In this document: piece by piece, positions 10,616-22,417 of the stretch | Layout: each line of letters opens with the position of its first letter | How positions within the stretch are numbered: the first letter of the stretch is position 1 | Translations under genes and position numbers: made by a program | NCBI GenBank assembly: GCA_001579985.1 | Contig: LRSR01012132.1 | Location: forward strand, 1-58,126 | DNA length: 58,126 nucleotides | DNA from: Hypsibius dujardini | Lineage: Eukaryota > Tardigrada > Eutardigrada > Parachela > Hypsibiidae | Direction: 5' to 3' | The notes under the pieces: model-generated | Told to the model about the DNA's origin: nothing | Database searches by the model: none | Seen by the model: the letters and a program-made list of their open reading frames with translations, nothing else

Positions 10616-11091
10616 GATCACGTGCTGTGTTTTGTGTTTGCGACTCCGCCATCTTCATATACGTAGTTGTGTGAATCTTCACTAACTTTTTTTCAAATGC
10701 GCAGGAATACTACTAATATCCCTGGATTGATATCAGCCAGATATATTCGCTCAGTATGTGATATATCAATCAGTATGTAGAGTAATTCGGTATCGAAATC
10801 AGCAAGTCTGTACAAAAAAACGCCGAAAAAGAGAAAGAGTCGCGAACAAGTCCGAAAAGTCCGAAAAGTTGTCATCCCCTTTCCCTCTCCCATTTGCCTG
10901 CCGGTAGGCATAGCACCGTAGATCTAGATGTAGAGTGTATAGTGTAGCTGTAGACTGCCGGAATTCATGTGCCGTGGGATGGATATAATTATTGTTTTTT
11001 ATCACCCAGTAATATCAGCCATGATATTATTGGGTCCAAGCTCTTTTCAGTGCGAACTGCGAACTGTGACTTTTATCGATTCCCTTAGTAC

Positions 11092-11216
11092 TACACACGT
11101 GGCAAAAACCTTGCGCTAACCGAGTTCAGACATTTCACTCGGATTGTGCATAAAGCCATGCATGGAACGAGTTGCAGGCTTAGTTCAATTAGCGCAAGGT
11201 TTTGGCCACGTGTGTA
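11092..11216. mobile_element. ACACGTGGC-type inverted-repeat element
   Basis: TACACACGTGGCAAAAACCT at the left faces AGGTTTTGGCCACGTGTGTA at the right, followed inward by GCGCTAACCGAGTT and the AATTAGCGC reverse. It begins and ends with TA. Confidence 0.8.
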
Positions 11217-11574
11217 CTAGTACTAGTACTACTCGTAGTAGCAGTCCAATCCCGTTTCAGGGTGTGGCCTCCATCAGAAAGGCTGTCGCGGAATCGGGAA
11301 ATCGTACCGCATATCTGTCGGCTTTCAATTACGGTGTGCTTCCCTCTTTCCTCTCTGCAGGCCCGCCAACCGTCTCATCTGGCCTAATTCACGGGATGAA
11401 AGTTGATTTCCTGTCGCTCATGAAATCCTGGAGCCGAGAGCGCAATCCCGCGAGCCCGAATACGATGTCCATCATATTCCACTTTTTTCTCCCACGTACC
11501 AGACAGACAGACATCTGCCGAAATAGTTGCCGCCCTTATTCCTGCTGGAACATCCTTCCACACTGGACTGTAGC

Positions 11575-11916
11575 ATGAGTGCACCAGGAGGATCCTCCGA
11601 GCACGAAGCACTGACCCGCTACACGTGGGAAGAAGTACGGACCCATTCGACGGTCGCCAGTTTGTGGATTGTTCTCCGTGACCCAGGCGCACCGTCTGCG
11701 ACCCTGCCGCGAACCCCGCCGCGAACCCTCGTCTACGATGTGACCGACTTCCACGACAGCCATCCCGGTGGGACGGACATTCTCCTGACTCACGCCGGGA
11801 AGGACGCGACGTTGGCGTTCGAGGATGTGGAGCACTCGCGGTACGCGCTGATCAAGCTGAAAGAGTTTCTGATCGGCGAAATCCCGGAGCGTCCTGTCGG
11901 AAAAGCAAAGTCATGA
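11575..11916 (+). CDS. Cytochrome b5 domain protein, copy 1 (soluble, single exon, with loop insertion)
   Basis: A single 113-residue frame from the ATG at 11575 to the stop ending at 11916. Cytochrome b5 proteins bind heme between two histidines and pass electrons to desaturases, P450s and other partners. The heme ligands are present: His63 in DSHPGGTDIL and His87 in FEDVEHSRYA, followed by KLKEFLIGEI. The N-terminal half is odd: between the WIVL and VYDVT strands the usual short NGK turn is replaced by about 15 Pro/Arg/Thr-rich residues (PGAPSATLPRTPPRT). The two neighbouring b5 genes have an intron inside the HPGG codons and this copy has none there. There is no C-terminal membrane anchor. 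An upstream exon cannot be excluded, because the frame is open for 16 codons before this ATG. Retroposition or intron loss is possible but no poly-A tract is seen. Confidence 0.75.
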   Translation: MSAPGGSSEHEALTRYTWEEVRTHSTVASLWIVLRDPGAPSATLPRTPPRTLVYDVTDFHDSHPGGTDILLTHAGKDATLAFEDVEHSRYALIKLKEFLIGEIPERPVGKAKS

Positions 11917-12019
11917 CCACTTGCGGTGGATCTTTTTAGCAATAATCACGGAAAGTTTGCTGGTATGTGTTGCCTCGTGTTGTTTAGATTATTTTTAATA
12001 GTGACCTAAAATAGACCAA

Positions 12020-12025
12020 AATAAA
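12020..12025 (+). terminator. AATAAA polyadenylation signal candidate for cytochrome b5 copy 1
   Basis: AATAAA about 100 bases after the stop codon, in AT-rich sequence. Confidence 0.45.
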
Positions 12026-12292
12026 CTTTTTATGAAAAACTAAATAAGTTTTAATATAATTTTAAATCGGACGCCTCGTCACGTGGGGATTTTTATTTTA
12101 ATTTAAATTGCAAACTGTAAAACCATTTTAAGTCAAGGCTGATTTTAATTTAAATTAGATTTAAAATGCCGGAAAATGACATTTTTATTTTAAATTAAAT
12201 CATTTTTAGTTTAATTTAAATCTGACTTTGATCACTTTTTCTGGTTTGTAATTTATTTTAATGTAAAATCTTGATCTGCACAATCGTGTTGG

Positions 12293-12418
12293 TAAACACG
12301 TGGGAAAAACCTTGCGCTGACCGAATTAAGCACCTCAACTCGACAATTGTGTACAACAGCCATGCAACGAGTGTAATAGCGTAACTCGGTTAGCGCAAGG
12401 TTTTTTGCCACGTGTGTA
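12293..12418. mobile_element. ACACGTGGC-type inverted-repeat element
   Basis: AACACGTGGGAAAAACCTTG at the left faces CAAGGTTTTTTGCCACGTGT at the right, with inner GCGCTGACCGAATT / AACTCGGTTAGCGC arms. Same family as 11092 and 32425. Confidence 0.8.
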
Positions 12419-12663
12419 GTTGCCATTGTGAGACACAGGTTCCCGTCAGATCAAATCAGCCTTGACGGCGCATTCCGCCTTCCGGCGAGGTGTGATTATT
12501 GTATTAAAATTCCCGCACACTGTGTGGTACACGCTGTCGTTTTTCTCTTTCGCAGGAGTGCCGATCGATGGGTTCTCGCTTAATCGCTCTGCCCGTGCCA
12601 CTACTCTGCTTAATTTAATCCCGTTTGCGTGAAACTTTAATCCGCTCATTTGTTCCTTCCTTT

Positions 12664-12771
12664 CTGTCTCTCCGTCCGTCCGTCCGTCTGTCTCTCTGTC
12701 CGTCCGTCCGTCCGTCTGTCTCTCCGTCCGTCCGTCCGTCCGTCCGTCTCTCCGTCCGTCCGTCTCTCCTT
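12664..12771. repeat. (CCGT/CTGT)n array
   Basis: Mixed CCGT, CTGT and CTCT tetranucleotides just upstream of cytochrome b5 copy 2. Confidence 0.85.
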
Positions 12772-12846
12772 CGTTCGGCTGATTTTCTTTTTTCCGCCGG
12801 CACATAACGATCTTCCTTCCTCCCGTTCATAATTCATACCCGCGCA

Positions 12847-13377
12847 ATGGCTGCTGCGGTTGATGCGTTGAAAAAAATCCGGACGGGTGAAGTGAAGCGC
12901 CACAAAACAAACGAGAGTTACTGGGTGATTATCAACGGCAAAGTTTACGATGTCACCCTCTTTCTCGAGGAACACCCAGGTAATGGCGGCAGTTGCCGAT
13001 GGTAATGGCTTATTATTCATCCAGTCATTTTTCGTCAGTACTTTATTTAATTTAATTTAATTTAATTTATTTTAATATCAGATATTCATTGATATTATTT
13101 ATTTAATTTCATTAATTATCATATTTCACTTCTTTTGGTTGGCACTTTCAGTTTCGTTTCTATCTGCGTGCTATTCGCAATTCTTATTGCAGGTGGTGAG
13201 GAGATTCTCATCGAGAATGCCGGAACCGATGCAACGGTCAACTTTGAAGATGTCGGCCACAGTACCGACGCGCAAGAAATGATGCTCACCTACCTGATTG
13301 GGATTATTGACGACAATGATGGCAATGGAGGCGGTGGTGATGCTTCCTCTGTGACAACGGACCTTATCACCCTGTAA
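12847..13377 (+). CDS. Cytochrome b5, copy 2 (soluble form)
   Basis: Two exons, 12847-12979 and 13193-13377, joined in phase 1 inside the HPGG motif, give 105 residues. The fold signature is complete: [27 protein letters not shown] with heme ligand His43, and [14 protein letters not shown] with His67, then LTYLIGII. The tail is short, Gly/Asp/Ser-rich ([11 protein letters not shown]) and has no membrane segment, so the product should be cytosolic or a soluble form. It is closest to copy 3 by eye and shares its intron position, so these two arose by tandem duplication. Confidence 0.88.
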
Positions 13378-13830
13378 AAGAACTGCAACGAGGCCAGGGA
13401 ATGAAGGGATACCTCACTGCCCATTTGCATTTTACGTCTTTTGACAATATGTTTTCAGGAACTACTTTACGAGGACGATACATGTACTGTACAATCGGGA
13501 AAATTTGGTGCCGATTTTTGGCCCCGCCCCCAAGTAAAGTAATACCATGTGACAGTAATAACTAGATCGACTCAATAGGTCAATCAAGCACCCGATTCGC
13601 TTAAACTTTGTTCACCGTCACAAATCAGACTCTTCTCCGGTAAATTGGTTCTCGTCAAAAAACTAATTTCCAAATAATTCATCTCTTCATTTGCACCGAT
13701 CACTTCATTATTTACTTCACCGCTAATCTGGCTCCAGGTGCAGCCTTGTGGTATCCCTACTTTTGCAACCAATCAAAACGGTTGCTCTTTACTGCTGCCA
13801 TGACGTCACGACACAAGACCTTCCCGATTG

Positions 13831-14105
13831 TACAGTATGAAGGCAAAGTCTGTATTTCGGCTCACTTTCCACTTAGTTGGTGAGCTTGGTTGATAAGCTC
13901 ACTTGGTTGATAAATCAGCTCACTCATGGACTTCTCTTTGATGGCAGCTGCTTGATTGTTTGATTTCCAAACGTGCTATAGTATACAAGGATATAGTACA
14001 GTAAATCAAACAATCAAGCACTGCCCTCAAAGAAACTCATTAGTGAGCCGATTTATCGACCAAGTAGAGGGTGAGCCGAAATACAGACCTTGTCTCATAC
14101 TATTA
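13831..14105. mobile_element. MITE family E, copy 2, with about 100-bp inverted repeats
   Basis: Left end TACAGTATGAAGGCAAAGTC and TGTATTTCGGCTCAC; right end GTGAGCCGAAATACAGACCT and CATACTATTA. The inner arms share TCACTCATG, TTTGATGGCAGC and TGCTTGATTGTTTGATTT with copy 1 at 9051-9285. Confidence 0.8.
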
Positions 14106-14563
14106 TGCTCTTTGTTCGAAGCAAGTATTAATGCACTTATTTTCGTGTTTACGGAATTATGTCCGTACTAATAATTTTTTTTGTCATTACGAAGAGACCC
14201 TGAAGGGTACTGTCAAGTTTCAATCAAGGCACCAGGACCTGAGGACCAGGCTTTACATGCTTTCAATTTAATGATTGAAGGACATTATCATTAATAATCT
14301 TCAGATGGATTTAAATCAGTTTATTAGCCTGTCTTTGCTTAGTCGCACCATATGAATCTCATCGGAAAAGACAGTCAATAGTTTTCATTCCTGTGAATGC
14401 GAAATCCTCACACGGCGTGCTCACTTGCCGGATCTTGGGGGAACTAATCAACGTATTATTATCGCGCCTCAGTGGCGACACGGTCCAGGCCCAAAGTGCC
14501 TCCTATTAACCACACCCCGGAAGTAGCAAATAGACTAATCAAACAGCTCGTCGTGTCACGCAG

Positions 14564-14760
14564 CCAATCAGAAATTGTGAATACCTTAAGAGGGCGGAGC
14601 CTCTTTTATCAGCTGTCTCCCCGTGTGAGAAAGACCCACAAAGCAGTTGTGTGCAGTGTAGGTGAACCCCGAAAATTGAAGTAACGAAAAACGCACATTC
14701 CACGTCTTTTACCACCGTCGTCATCATCGTCTCCCGGCTTTGTGAAAGGTCGTTATATAA
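14564..14760 (+). promoter_or_regulatory. Candidate promoter of cytochrome b5 copy 3
   Basis: A CCAAT box (AGCCAATCAG, about 14562-14571), a GC box (AGGGCGGAGC, 14591-14600) and a TATA-like element (GTTATATAAT, about 14752-14761) occur in this order 180-370 bp before the ATG at 14938. Assigned from consensus only. Confidence 0.4.
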
Positions 14761-14937
14761 TTCCGCGACGGCGGCAGTGTTTCCGGTCCGTTTTAAGAGG
14801 AGAACTTTAGCCGACGCGCAAGTTTGAATTGCATTGAATTATTGCCCGACGAGAGATAGAGAGTTCCGACTGGTTCACTTGCTCGGATTCGCCCTTTTAG
14901 CACTTCGAACCTATTTTTCCGATTCCCCCACCTTGAA

Positions 14938-16106
14938 ATGGCTGCAAAAACAGCGTCTTCCTTCAAAAAGTACTCGACCGAGCAGGTGGCCAGCCACAAC
15001 AACAAGGACGACTGCTGGCTCATCATCAACGGCAAGGTCTACGACGTCACCAAATTCCTGGAGGAGCATCCCGGTACGTTATGAGTTTTAGTTTTTTTAA
15101 ATTGTACTGAATTAATAATTTAGTGTGAAAGTTAGTGCATGATTCCCAGAGCAAAATTTTCGCTTGGATGATTTGCGACACCGAATGTGTTGGGTAAATT
15201 TGCGCTAGTTCCCTGCAGTTCAGGCTTTGCGGTTGCTCAGTTGATTGACAGGGAAACTACCTAATGATTTTGTCGTTTGATTCGGTTAAATGCCTTGCTG
15301 CTTTCATTGTGCAAGGAGCAAAATATTTTTATTTAGTTTAGCGATCTCAAGTGTGTGACCACAAATTTGGTCCTTGTGTTTGTGCGGGTTTAAATGCAGA
15401 TCGACTAACAATGGGCGTGAGGAATAGATAATCTGGCTTTGCGATTGATCGATTGATTGATCTGATACTTTGAATTAGTGCACCTTGAAATGTTAGTCGT
15501 CAGTCGCTTGATTGATTGATTGACAGCAACTCTTTCCGGTGTTACTCCCAGGTTAGACCCAAATGTAAAAGCTTAGTCAAATTTAGTGATACAACCGTTT
15601 TTGCAGACAGATGTGAAAAAACAGATTAAATTGCTATTAAGAATTTGATGCTTCAGACATATGCGGTATTATCGGTTAAACCATGGCGTTGATTGATCGA
15701 TTTACTCGGTGTTTCACCGGTGAAGGATATGCTTTTGGTTGATCGGATGATTAGTAGAGTTTAGTTCAGTCGAACAAATAAATTACCGATCATTTCCGTT
15801 TCAGGCGGGGAAGAGGTCCTGATTGAGAATTCTGGCCGCGATGCCACGGAAAACTTCGAAGACGTCGGCCACTCCACGGACGCCCGCGAAATGATGAAAG
15901 ACTATCTGATCGGAGAGATTGAGGACGTCAAACCGAAGAAGGCCGAGCCGAAGAAGCCGCTGGTGAAGCCGGACACCAAGCCCCCCGCGCAGGGCAACCA
16001 GCTCTACGCTTGGCTCGTACCAGCCGCGTTCGCACTGGCCGCCGCATTGGCCTACCGCATTTTTGTCCACAACGCCAAGGTAGCGACCGGCGGCGCTGGA
16101 CTGTAA
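14938..16106 (+). CDS. CYB5A: Cytochrome b5, copy 3 (tail-anchored membrane form)
   Basis: Two exons, 14938-15073 and 15805-16106, joined in phase 1 within HPGG, give 145 residues. Motifs: [26 protein letters not shown] with heme ligand His44, and [14 protein letters not shown] with His68, then KDYLIGEI. After the heme domain comes a Lys/Pro-rich linker (about residues 88-110) and a hydrophobic segment, [17 protein letters not shown] (about 113-129), followed by a short luminal tail. This is the classic tail-anchored layout of microsomal cytochrome b5, which supplies electrons to fatty-acid desaturases and P450s. The outer-mitochondrial form CYB5B is an alternative; the gene symbol is by analogy. 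The single intron is 731 bp. Confidence 0.92.
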
Positions 16107-16671
16107 TGATGTGAGTGAGTGAAGATGATGACGACGCAGCGAGATCCGACCACTGATTTGGCGATTGTCTCTTTTCTGAGGGGAATACTTCTGATAAACG
16201 ACTATTAAGTGACTCTGCACTCTCTGATTCAGCATATAAAACTGCTTTTGCACCTTGACGATGACATTCTACTTTTCGGGGGCGGGTGGATTTGCGCTCT
16301 TTGCTCTTTGATAAGATAGTGCATGAACTGATGAGCGGCTCGCTGGACTTGTCTGTCTGCCCGACCTTTGTCGGACAGGACTTTTTCCATCGGACTATGC
16401 AGTGTCCGTTTTAAGTTAATTTTTATCGTATTATCATTTGGGAACTTATGTGCAAATGTAATGAAGCGCAATTGAGTGCAGTAGGGTTTGCCGGTTTCTT
16501 TTCAACAACGTGTAGATGCCTTTGGTTTCCATTAATCGATCGGGATGAATAGATCATGCATGTACTTAGACATACTAGTACGGGCGCACCACTGTTCAGT
16601 TCGAGGAACCGATCGGAATTTCAGCACGGATTATGGGACACGTGATTCTGGAACCTACCATATTTACATAT

Positions 16672-16823
16672 GTCTGTCTGGCTGTCTGTCTGGTCTGTCT
16701 GTCTGTCTGTCTGTCTTTCTGTCTGTCTGTCTGTCCGTCTGTCTCTCTGTCCGTCTGTCTCTCTGTCTCTCTGTCTCTCTGTCTGTCTGTCTGGCTTGTC
16801 TGTCTGTCTGTCTCTGTCTGTAG
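16672..16823. repeat. (CTGT)n array
   Basis: CTGT with CCGT and CTCT variants. Confidence 0.9.
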
Positions 16824-16829
16824 TTACCG

Positions 16830-18030
16830 AGTGGCTGACGCAGAAATTGCTGGTTGGCAGCTTGCCGAGGTAGGCCCGAGCAACGCGTGGCTTTCCGAAA
16901 TGTTTTAGCGAGTTGACCACTGTACAGTGTATACTGCGTCAGCCAGTTTCCGCGGGCATCACCGGCCTTACCACTCCATTCGACGACACTCCCATCAGTT
17001 GGCATTTAATTAGTTGTTCGATTTATATTCCTTCAGGCCGACTACGAACTGCTCGACACCCCGGCATCTCTTTGGATCTGTGCGAATAGTCGGTCCCACT
17101 GCTGTGTTCCATGACTGGTGTTCCATGACTTCTGGCTGGTCCCCCGGATGGCATGAGAGCGACGGACATTTTGGTGACTGCTAGTTCGCCAATCAGTCGC
17201 CCTCCTGGCACCCAGTTGATTAATGATCAATCAGCAAATGGGCGCACTGGTTCCCTGGTGATCGTCACAAAGTATTTCGGGTCAATTTCCGTGACTGAGG
17301 AAGTCTCAGTTCCTTGAGGAAACTTCGGCAACAAAAAACAACACATACAGTATCTACTCTGTATAGTCACGCCCGACATCAGTGTGATCCCGCTGCTCAT
17401 CGGATAAATAAACACTTGTTGTCATCGAGTTGTTTGTTTGCTCGCACTTCATCCCGTTGAGTCATGGCTCCTTCCTCTCCGACAACGGAGATCGTCGCAG
17501 CTGTCAGCATGGCCGTGGTGGGTAGCTCAGAAATCACCGCTCCTCCAACTGCCATAACACCGCTTCCCATAATCCCATTAATGAAATCATCGACACCACC
17601 ACACCCTAGACCGCTGAGTCCGCGGGGGCCAGAGAAAGCTTTGGGTGTGGACGGGCGCGACGAGACTGGATGCTTTCTGTTCGGTGTGGAAGACGAAAAC
17701 TGGTATGGCGCTTGGTTTCCAAGTACGCGCACACCTGCAACGATCGCGCGGCGTGAACTGGTCGGATATGGCGCGAATTATCGTTTATAACTTTGGTTTT
17801 ATGTTTTCGTGGTATACAGATACTCGGCAACTGCTCCTTCGACCGCAGTGTTTACCGCAGCCACACAGCCGATTCTGCATATGGATATATCGGTCCGAGA
17901 TCCTCTTGCATGACAAGTTGCGTTGGACCGGCCCCGCAGAATTATTCGTGGATAGCCGCAAGCTTTTGGTGATTTATAACGTTAGTTCATAATGCTAAAT
18001 TTCCACATCTGCTCTGCCTGCCTGCCTGCC

Positions 18031-18066
<36 letters not shown>

Positions 18067-18067
18067 C

Positions 18068-18107
<40 letters not shown>

Positions 18108-18655
18108 GTCTCTCTGTCTCTCTGTCTCTCTGTCTGTCTGTCTGTCAGTATGTATGTCTGTCTGTATGTACGTCTGTCTCTCTCTCTGTCTGTCTGTTTG
18201 TCTGATTGCCTATTTGTCTGTTGTCTATCTGTCTATCTGCTTGTCTGTCTGTCTTTCTGCCTGTATATATACGTATGCCTGCCGGTCGATCTGTGCCCGT
18301 CTGTGTGCTTGTCTGCTTGAAAATTGCAACCTACACTTATGCTAGCCAATCTTTATGGTCCTTTTTTCAGAAAGAAGTCAACATAATGCTCCCGATTCTG
18401 GATGTTAGAACAACAGTGCCCAAGGCTAGGAATCCTTTGACGGGGAAATCCAAACGGCGGCTCTCTATCATCGCATATAACCAAAAAGGACATGAAACGG
18501 AGGGTGCCATCCCCGTTCTGCACATCAAGCTGACCACCACGGAGGTACAGTGCGAAGTTCGCAACATCGTCACCGCGTTTCGGGCACTCGCCACGCCCAA
18601 ACCATCAACGAACCTTCCAAAAGTGCCCATACCAGCACTTCCGACGCGGTGACAA
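16830..18655 (+). other. Unresolved exon-like stretches, possible unknown gene or pseudogene
   Basis: Several stretches read like protein after plausible acceptors but do not join into one model. On + these include 17464-17790 (108 residues, starting MAPSSPTTEIVAAVS), a phase-0 stretch from about 17820 with NCSFDRSVYRSHTADSAYG, and about 18370-18652 after a TTTTTTCAG acceptor (ends KVPIPALPTR). The minus strand across 17230-17730 is also open and protein-like, including TEIDPKYFVTITREPVRPF. I recognise no family. A decayed gene, or chance open frames in GC-richer sequence, are both possible. Confidence 0.2.
18020..18260. repeat. (CTGT)n array
   Basis: CTGT with CTCT, GTAT and CTAT variants, degenerate at both ends. 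Confidence 0.9.
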
Positions 18656-20968
18656 CTCAGTCCCATCACTCGTACCACCTCCATAATATATTGTGCTCTG
18701 GCACTTTAGCTAAAGGTGAAGTTTTATGTTTATTTACTAGGTATCTCTCATAAGTCTAGTTTAGCACGGTCAGTGATGGTTCTATTCGTTTTTCATTATT
18801 CTGCACCACATAGACATCGTATTCCCTGACGGTAATAATGCCGGAGAACCTTGATCCCGCATCTACTATATGTTGGACCGACGTATGAAAGCACCGTAAG
18901 AAAGCCTTAATTTTAAGCGGAGTTGCGGTTATGTGTGATACGGTTTAAAGCTGACCGATTTATTAAGCCGATAGCGGATAAGATAAGATTTTAATTGAAG
19001 AATCATTCGATCAATGTTTACGCATGAAAAAGCAACCGCGTGAACCGCGTTTGCCATGAAAAAGCGAAGCAACACACCACTCCAGACGTTTGACGAGAGA
19101 GAATTCGCTCACCGCTGGGAGCTGTGAAGGGAACTGCAGTGTGGCGCCAGTGCCTCTCACTTCCCAATCAATATAAGCTCTCCAGAGTTTCCAGTTCGGG
19201 CTGTGCGCGCGGGGAAGATTAGCATCGCTAACCTAGATTTTTGCCATTCATCTCCAGGGAATCAAATCGTGCGCTCTTCGTGTTTAGCTCTACAGCAGCA
19301 GCTCGCCGTTCGTTGGTACCCTCAAGTCAGCGAGTCAGAGAACGGATTCGGCGGATCATTTGACACACCGGAGTCCGCCGTTTGTGGACTCCGGAGTGGG
19401 CTTGATCCTGGAAGCGAACGAATGTTTACACATGCAGAAACTTCATGCAGGACTTGTAGAGTAGCTACTTTTGGTAGGGAGGCGTTTCACCGTTCCTAAC
19501 TTCCGGCATTTCGTCAATGAAACCCGAAGCTGGACATTGGACAACTGTACCGAAGCCCCACCTCCAACGGTTGGGCTTGAACCAATAAAAATTTCAGACC
19601 TGCATACCATGTCGATTGATTGGCCCATTCAACAGCACCGCCTCTTATTGACAGGCCATTGAAACGATTCGTCAGTTTCATGCCTCGGCTCCGCCTATCG
19701 ACCCCACCTCCATCACACACACACACATCGCAATGAAAACAAAAATAAATTTTCCTGCTCCAACTTTTCCACATGCTCTCTCTCTCTCTTTCTCTCTGTC
19801 GTGTGCTGCTGGCGTAATTTCGAAAAGATCTCATCATCATTGTCTCACCTACTTCGCGTTCATCTTCTGTTTTCACGGCATTATCATTATTATCGTCGTT
19901 ATTTGGCCTTTTATCATCCCTCCCCGGATAATCAACATTTTTATCACATTCACGCACACGGTCAAGGCCAAGCAGCGTTTATTGTGAAATTTCAATATAA
20001 TATTCAATCGGAAATACAGCAGCACGCGTAAACGGGCCATACCCTTCCGGTTCGTGTAGCACCACCTCTGTTTGCCTCGCTCGCGGGGATCAACCGACGC
20101 GCCCCGGAAAGCGTGATGATGTAAAATGTAAGTCATCCAGGAGGTTGGGATGTCGTTGGGACCGAACGTGGGATCGTGGGAATGCACTTTGAGGAAGCGA
20201 TTTCCTCGGGGACGTTCCGCTGAAAATGGGCTCATTTGAAGTACTAAAGTGCGCTCCTTCGGCGACCTTCGGTGTGATTGTGATTTTTCAAACTATCGAA
20301 CTTATTTCGATGCAGAATTTTCGAGGTTAGAAGGCAGGTAATTAGGTTAATGTAGGAGAAAAAGCTGACGAACGATGGCATGCAGTGCGTCCATCTGGTG
20401 CTTTGGCTGATTGATTGATTGGCTGAGATTTCATTGGCCCAGTGCAAACGGTTCACCTTTATGTGCTGCACTGCTTCTTCGGATACGATTTAAGAATTTT
20501 TGAGTATTGCTATTGTTGTTGGTTTGTATTTTTTTCGTTAAAACAATGTTGTATTCGAAAATGTAGGAGAAAAGCTAGTCAACGTGAGACGCTGGCTTCA
20601 CGTTCTTTTTAGCGTGCGGCTACATTGGATCGGTTGATTGACTGGATTTACAGGATTTACATAATCGTTTAAATCACACTTACGGAACCTGTTTTAGTGG
20701 TTTGATTCGAAGCTAACTCATTTGCTGGTTTTTTTCCGCATTCTCAGCTATGACAAACGCAACTCGAACGCGACAGGTTGCGAGTGCTAGATGTGCTGGC
20801 TCATTCTGTTTTTCCTCATGACTGTTTATGCTGCTGAGCCGTTGATTGATTGGTTGATCGGGTTGAATGGTCTGTAATTTTGTCGTGTTTTGCTGGCAGG
20901 CCTGGATGCGTTTGACTTTTCTTCGGATATTCTGCATCACGCACTCGGATTTGTAACAGCCGAGCAGT

Positions 20969-22354
20969 ATGATGCTCTGTGAGCCGCCACCGGAAGTGCT
21001 GGACATGCCGCCGCGGGACTCCTGCCGTACCGGACCATCCTGTCGGGCCTTGAAAAGCGCCATTGCCGCGCTCTATCGGCTGGATGACTTCTACCGGGAA
21101 CGGATAGGCAGTGGATTCTTCTCGGATGTCTACAAGGTACATATCAAGAGTGTACGAAAACTGAAAATCAGCCAATTAATTTATGAAAAACTAAACTTTG
21201 AAAGCCTTACTCAGTTAAAGTGAAACTCCGCAAGAACTAATTTTAAGCTGACTAAAAGAAATGAATTGTCTAGAAATCCCTGGAAATGGGGAGAGAGTTG
21301 ACTTTTCATGCGTGATGTTCTTTGGTTTGAATTTTTGAGTCGTCCGACGAGAGATGATGAGAGAGAGGAGACAGTTTTTTTCCGGTATCAGGGACAACGT
21401 GCGGCCACGCCAAGAGAGTGTAGTGTGTGTGCGTGTCTGAACTTTGAAGAGCTCTTGTCTGTCTGCCTGTGTGTGCTGGTGTGGTTTGGCATCCTTTTTG
21501 GCTGGCCAGTTTGAATGTTGTCATTTTTCTCTTTTTATAACCCATCAGGGACGGAGGCTAGACAAGGCGGGAGAAAGACTCTTTTAGCACTTGATTTATG
21601 ATGTGCGGCATGGGAGATTTTTGATAGCGTCCGCTGACGGGATTTTTTCTTGAAAAGATTCATTTGTCAGACATCGGGGGGAAAAACTGTTAATGTTGTT
21701 GCACTTTAATTTGAAAAAGCGGTAATTGGAATAGGCTTTTAGTGGTTGATTTATGAAGTTTTAGCGTCATCAAACTAAGCAGCCGATGAACCTTTTTTGG
21801 GAAGCAAGATTTTTTTTTCTCTCGCGTGATTCGATTTTGAATTGGAAATTATTTTGCTCTTTTCGGAAGCAGTAGTAATTTCAAGAATTTCGTCTAATCC
21901 AATCGACAATCAGCATGGAGATGAGAATTCCGCAGTGATTGCACGTTGTTGTTGTTGTTTTTTAGTGTTTTCATCTTTTGGGGGAATCGCTCATGCAAGA
22001 GAACAACTGCAACGCAGTTTTTCTCTTGCATCAGCGGATTGGCCCCATGCAGCGATAATTAGGCCAGGGATAGTATGGCAAATACAAGTAGATGTTGAGA
22101 TACAGAGTTGAAAGTTTCGGAGCTTCTTATTGGACGATCAGAAACGGGGCCCTGTAAAATTGAGGAGGATTTCTTCAATCAGATATTAAGGCAGACGATT
22201 CAGGAAAGAATACAGACAAATCGATAAGGTAGACAAGACAAATAGGCAGACAGACAGACAGGCAGGCAGGCAGGCAGAGGTCGGAGAAGCATGCAGGCTG
22301 GCAGATACACATACTGAAAGTCATTCAGGCAGACAGGCAAGTGATCAGGCAGGC

Positions 22355-22417
<63 letters not shown>

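Larger units (their letters stand above)
9880..11574. other. Intergenic region between OXSM and the first cytochrome b5 gene
   Basis: No gene recognised. It contains two members of the ACACGTGGC element family (10138-10268 and 11092-11216) and the decamer minisatellite at 10520-10615. The OXSM promoter and any leader exon should lie near 9880-10130. Confidence 0.5.
16107..20968. other. 4.9-kb region between cytochrome b5 copy 3 and the TESK kinase gene
   Basis: No recognised gene. It holds CTGT arrays at 16672-16823 and 18020-18260 and the unresolved exon-like stretches at 16830-18655. From 19000 to 20968 I see nothing beyond short CA and CT runs (about 19716-19800). The TESK promoter and 5' UTR are presumably in the last part. 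Confidence 0.45.

Noticed and set aside
11144-11578. 144-residue ORF upstream of cytochrome b5 copy 1
   Set aside because: Its start lies inside an inverted-repeat element and the frame ends at the b5 start region. No protein signature.
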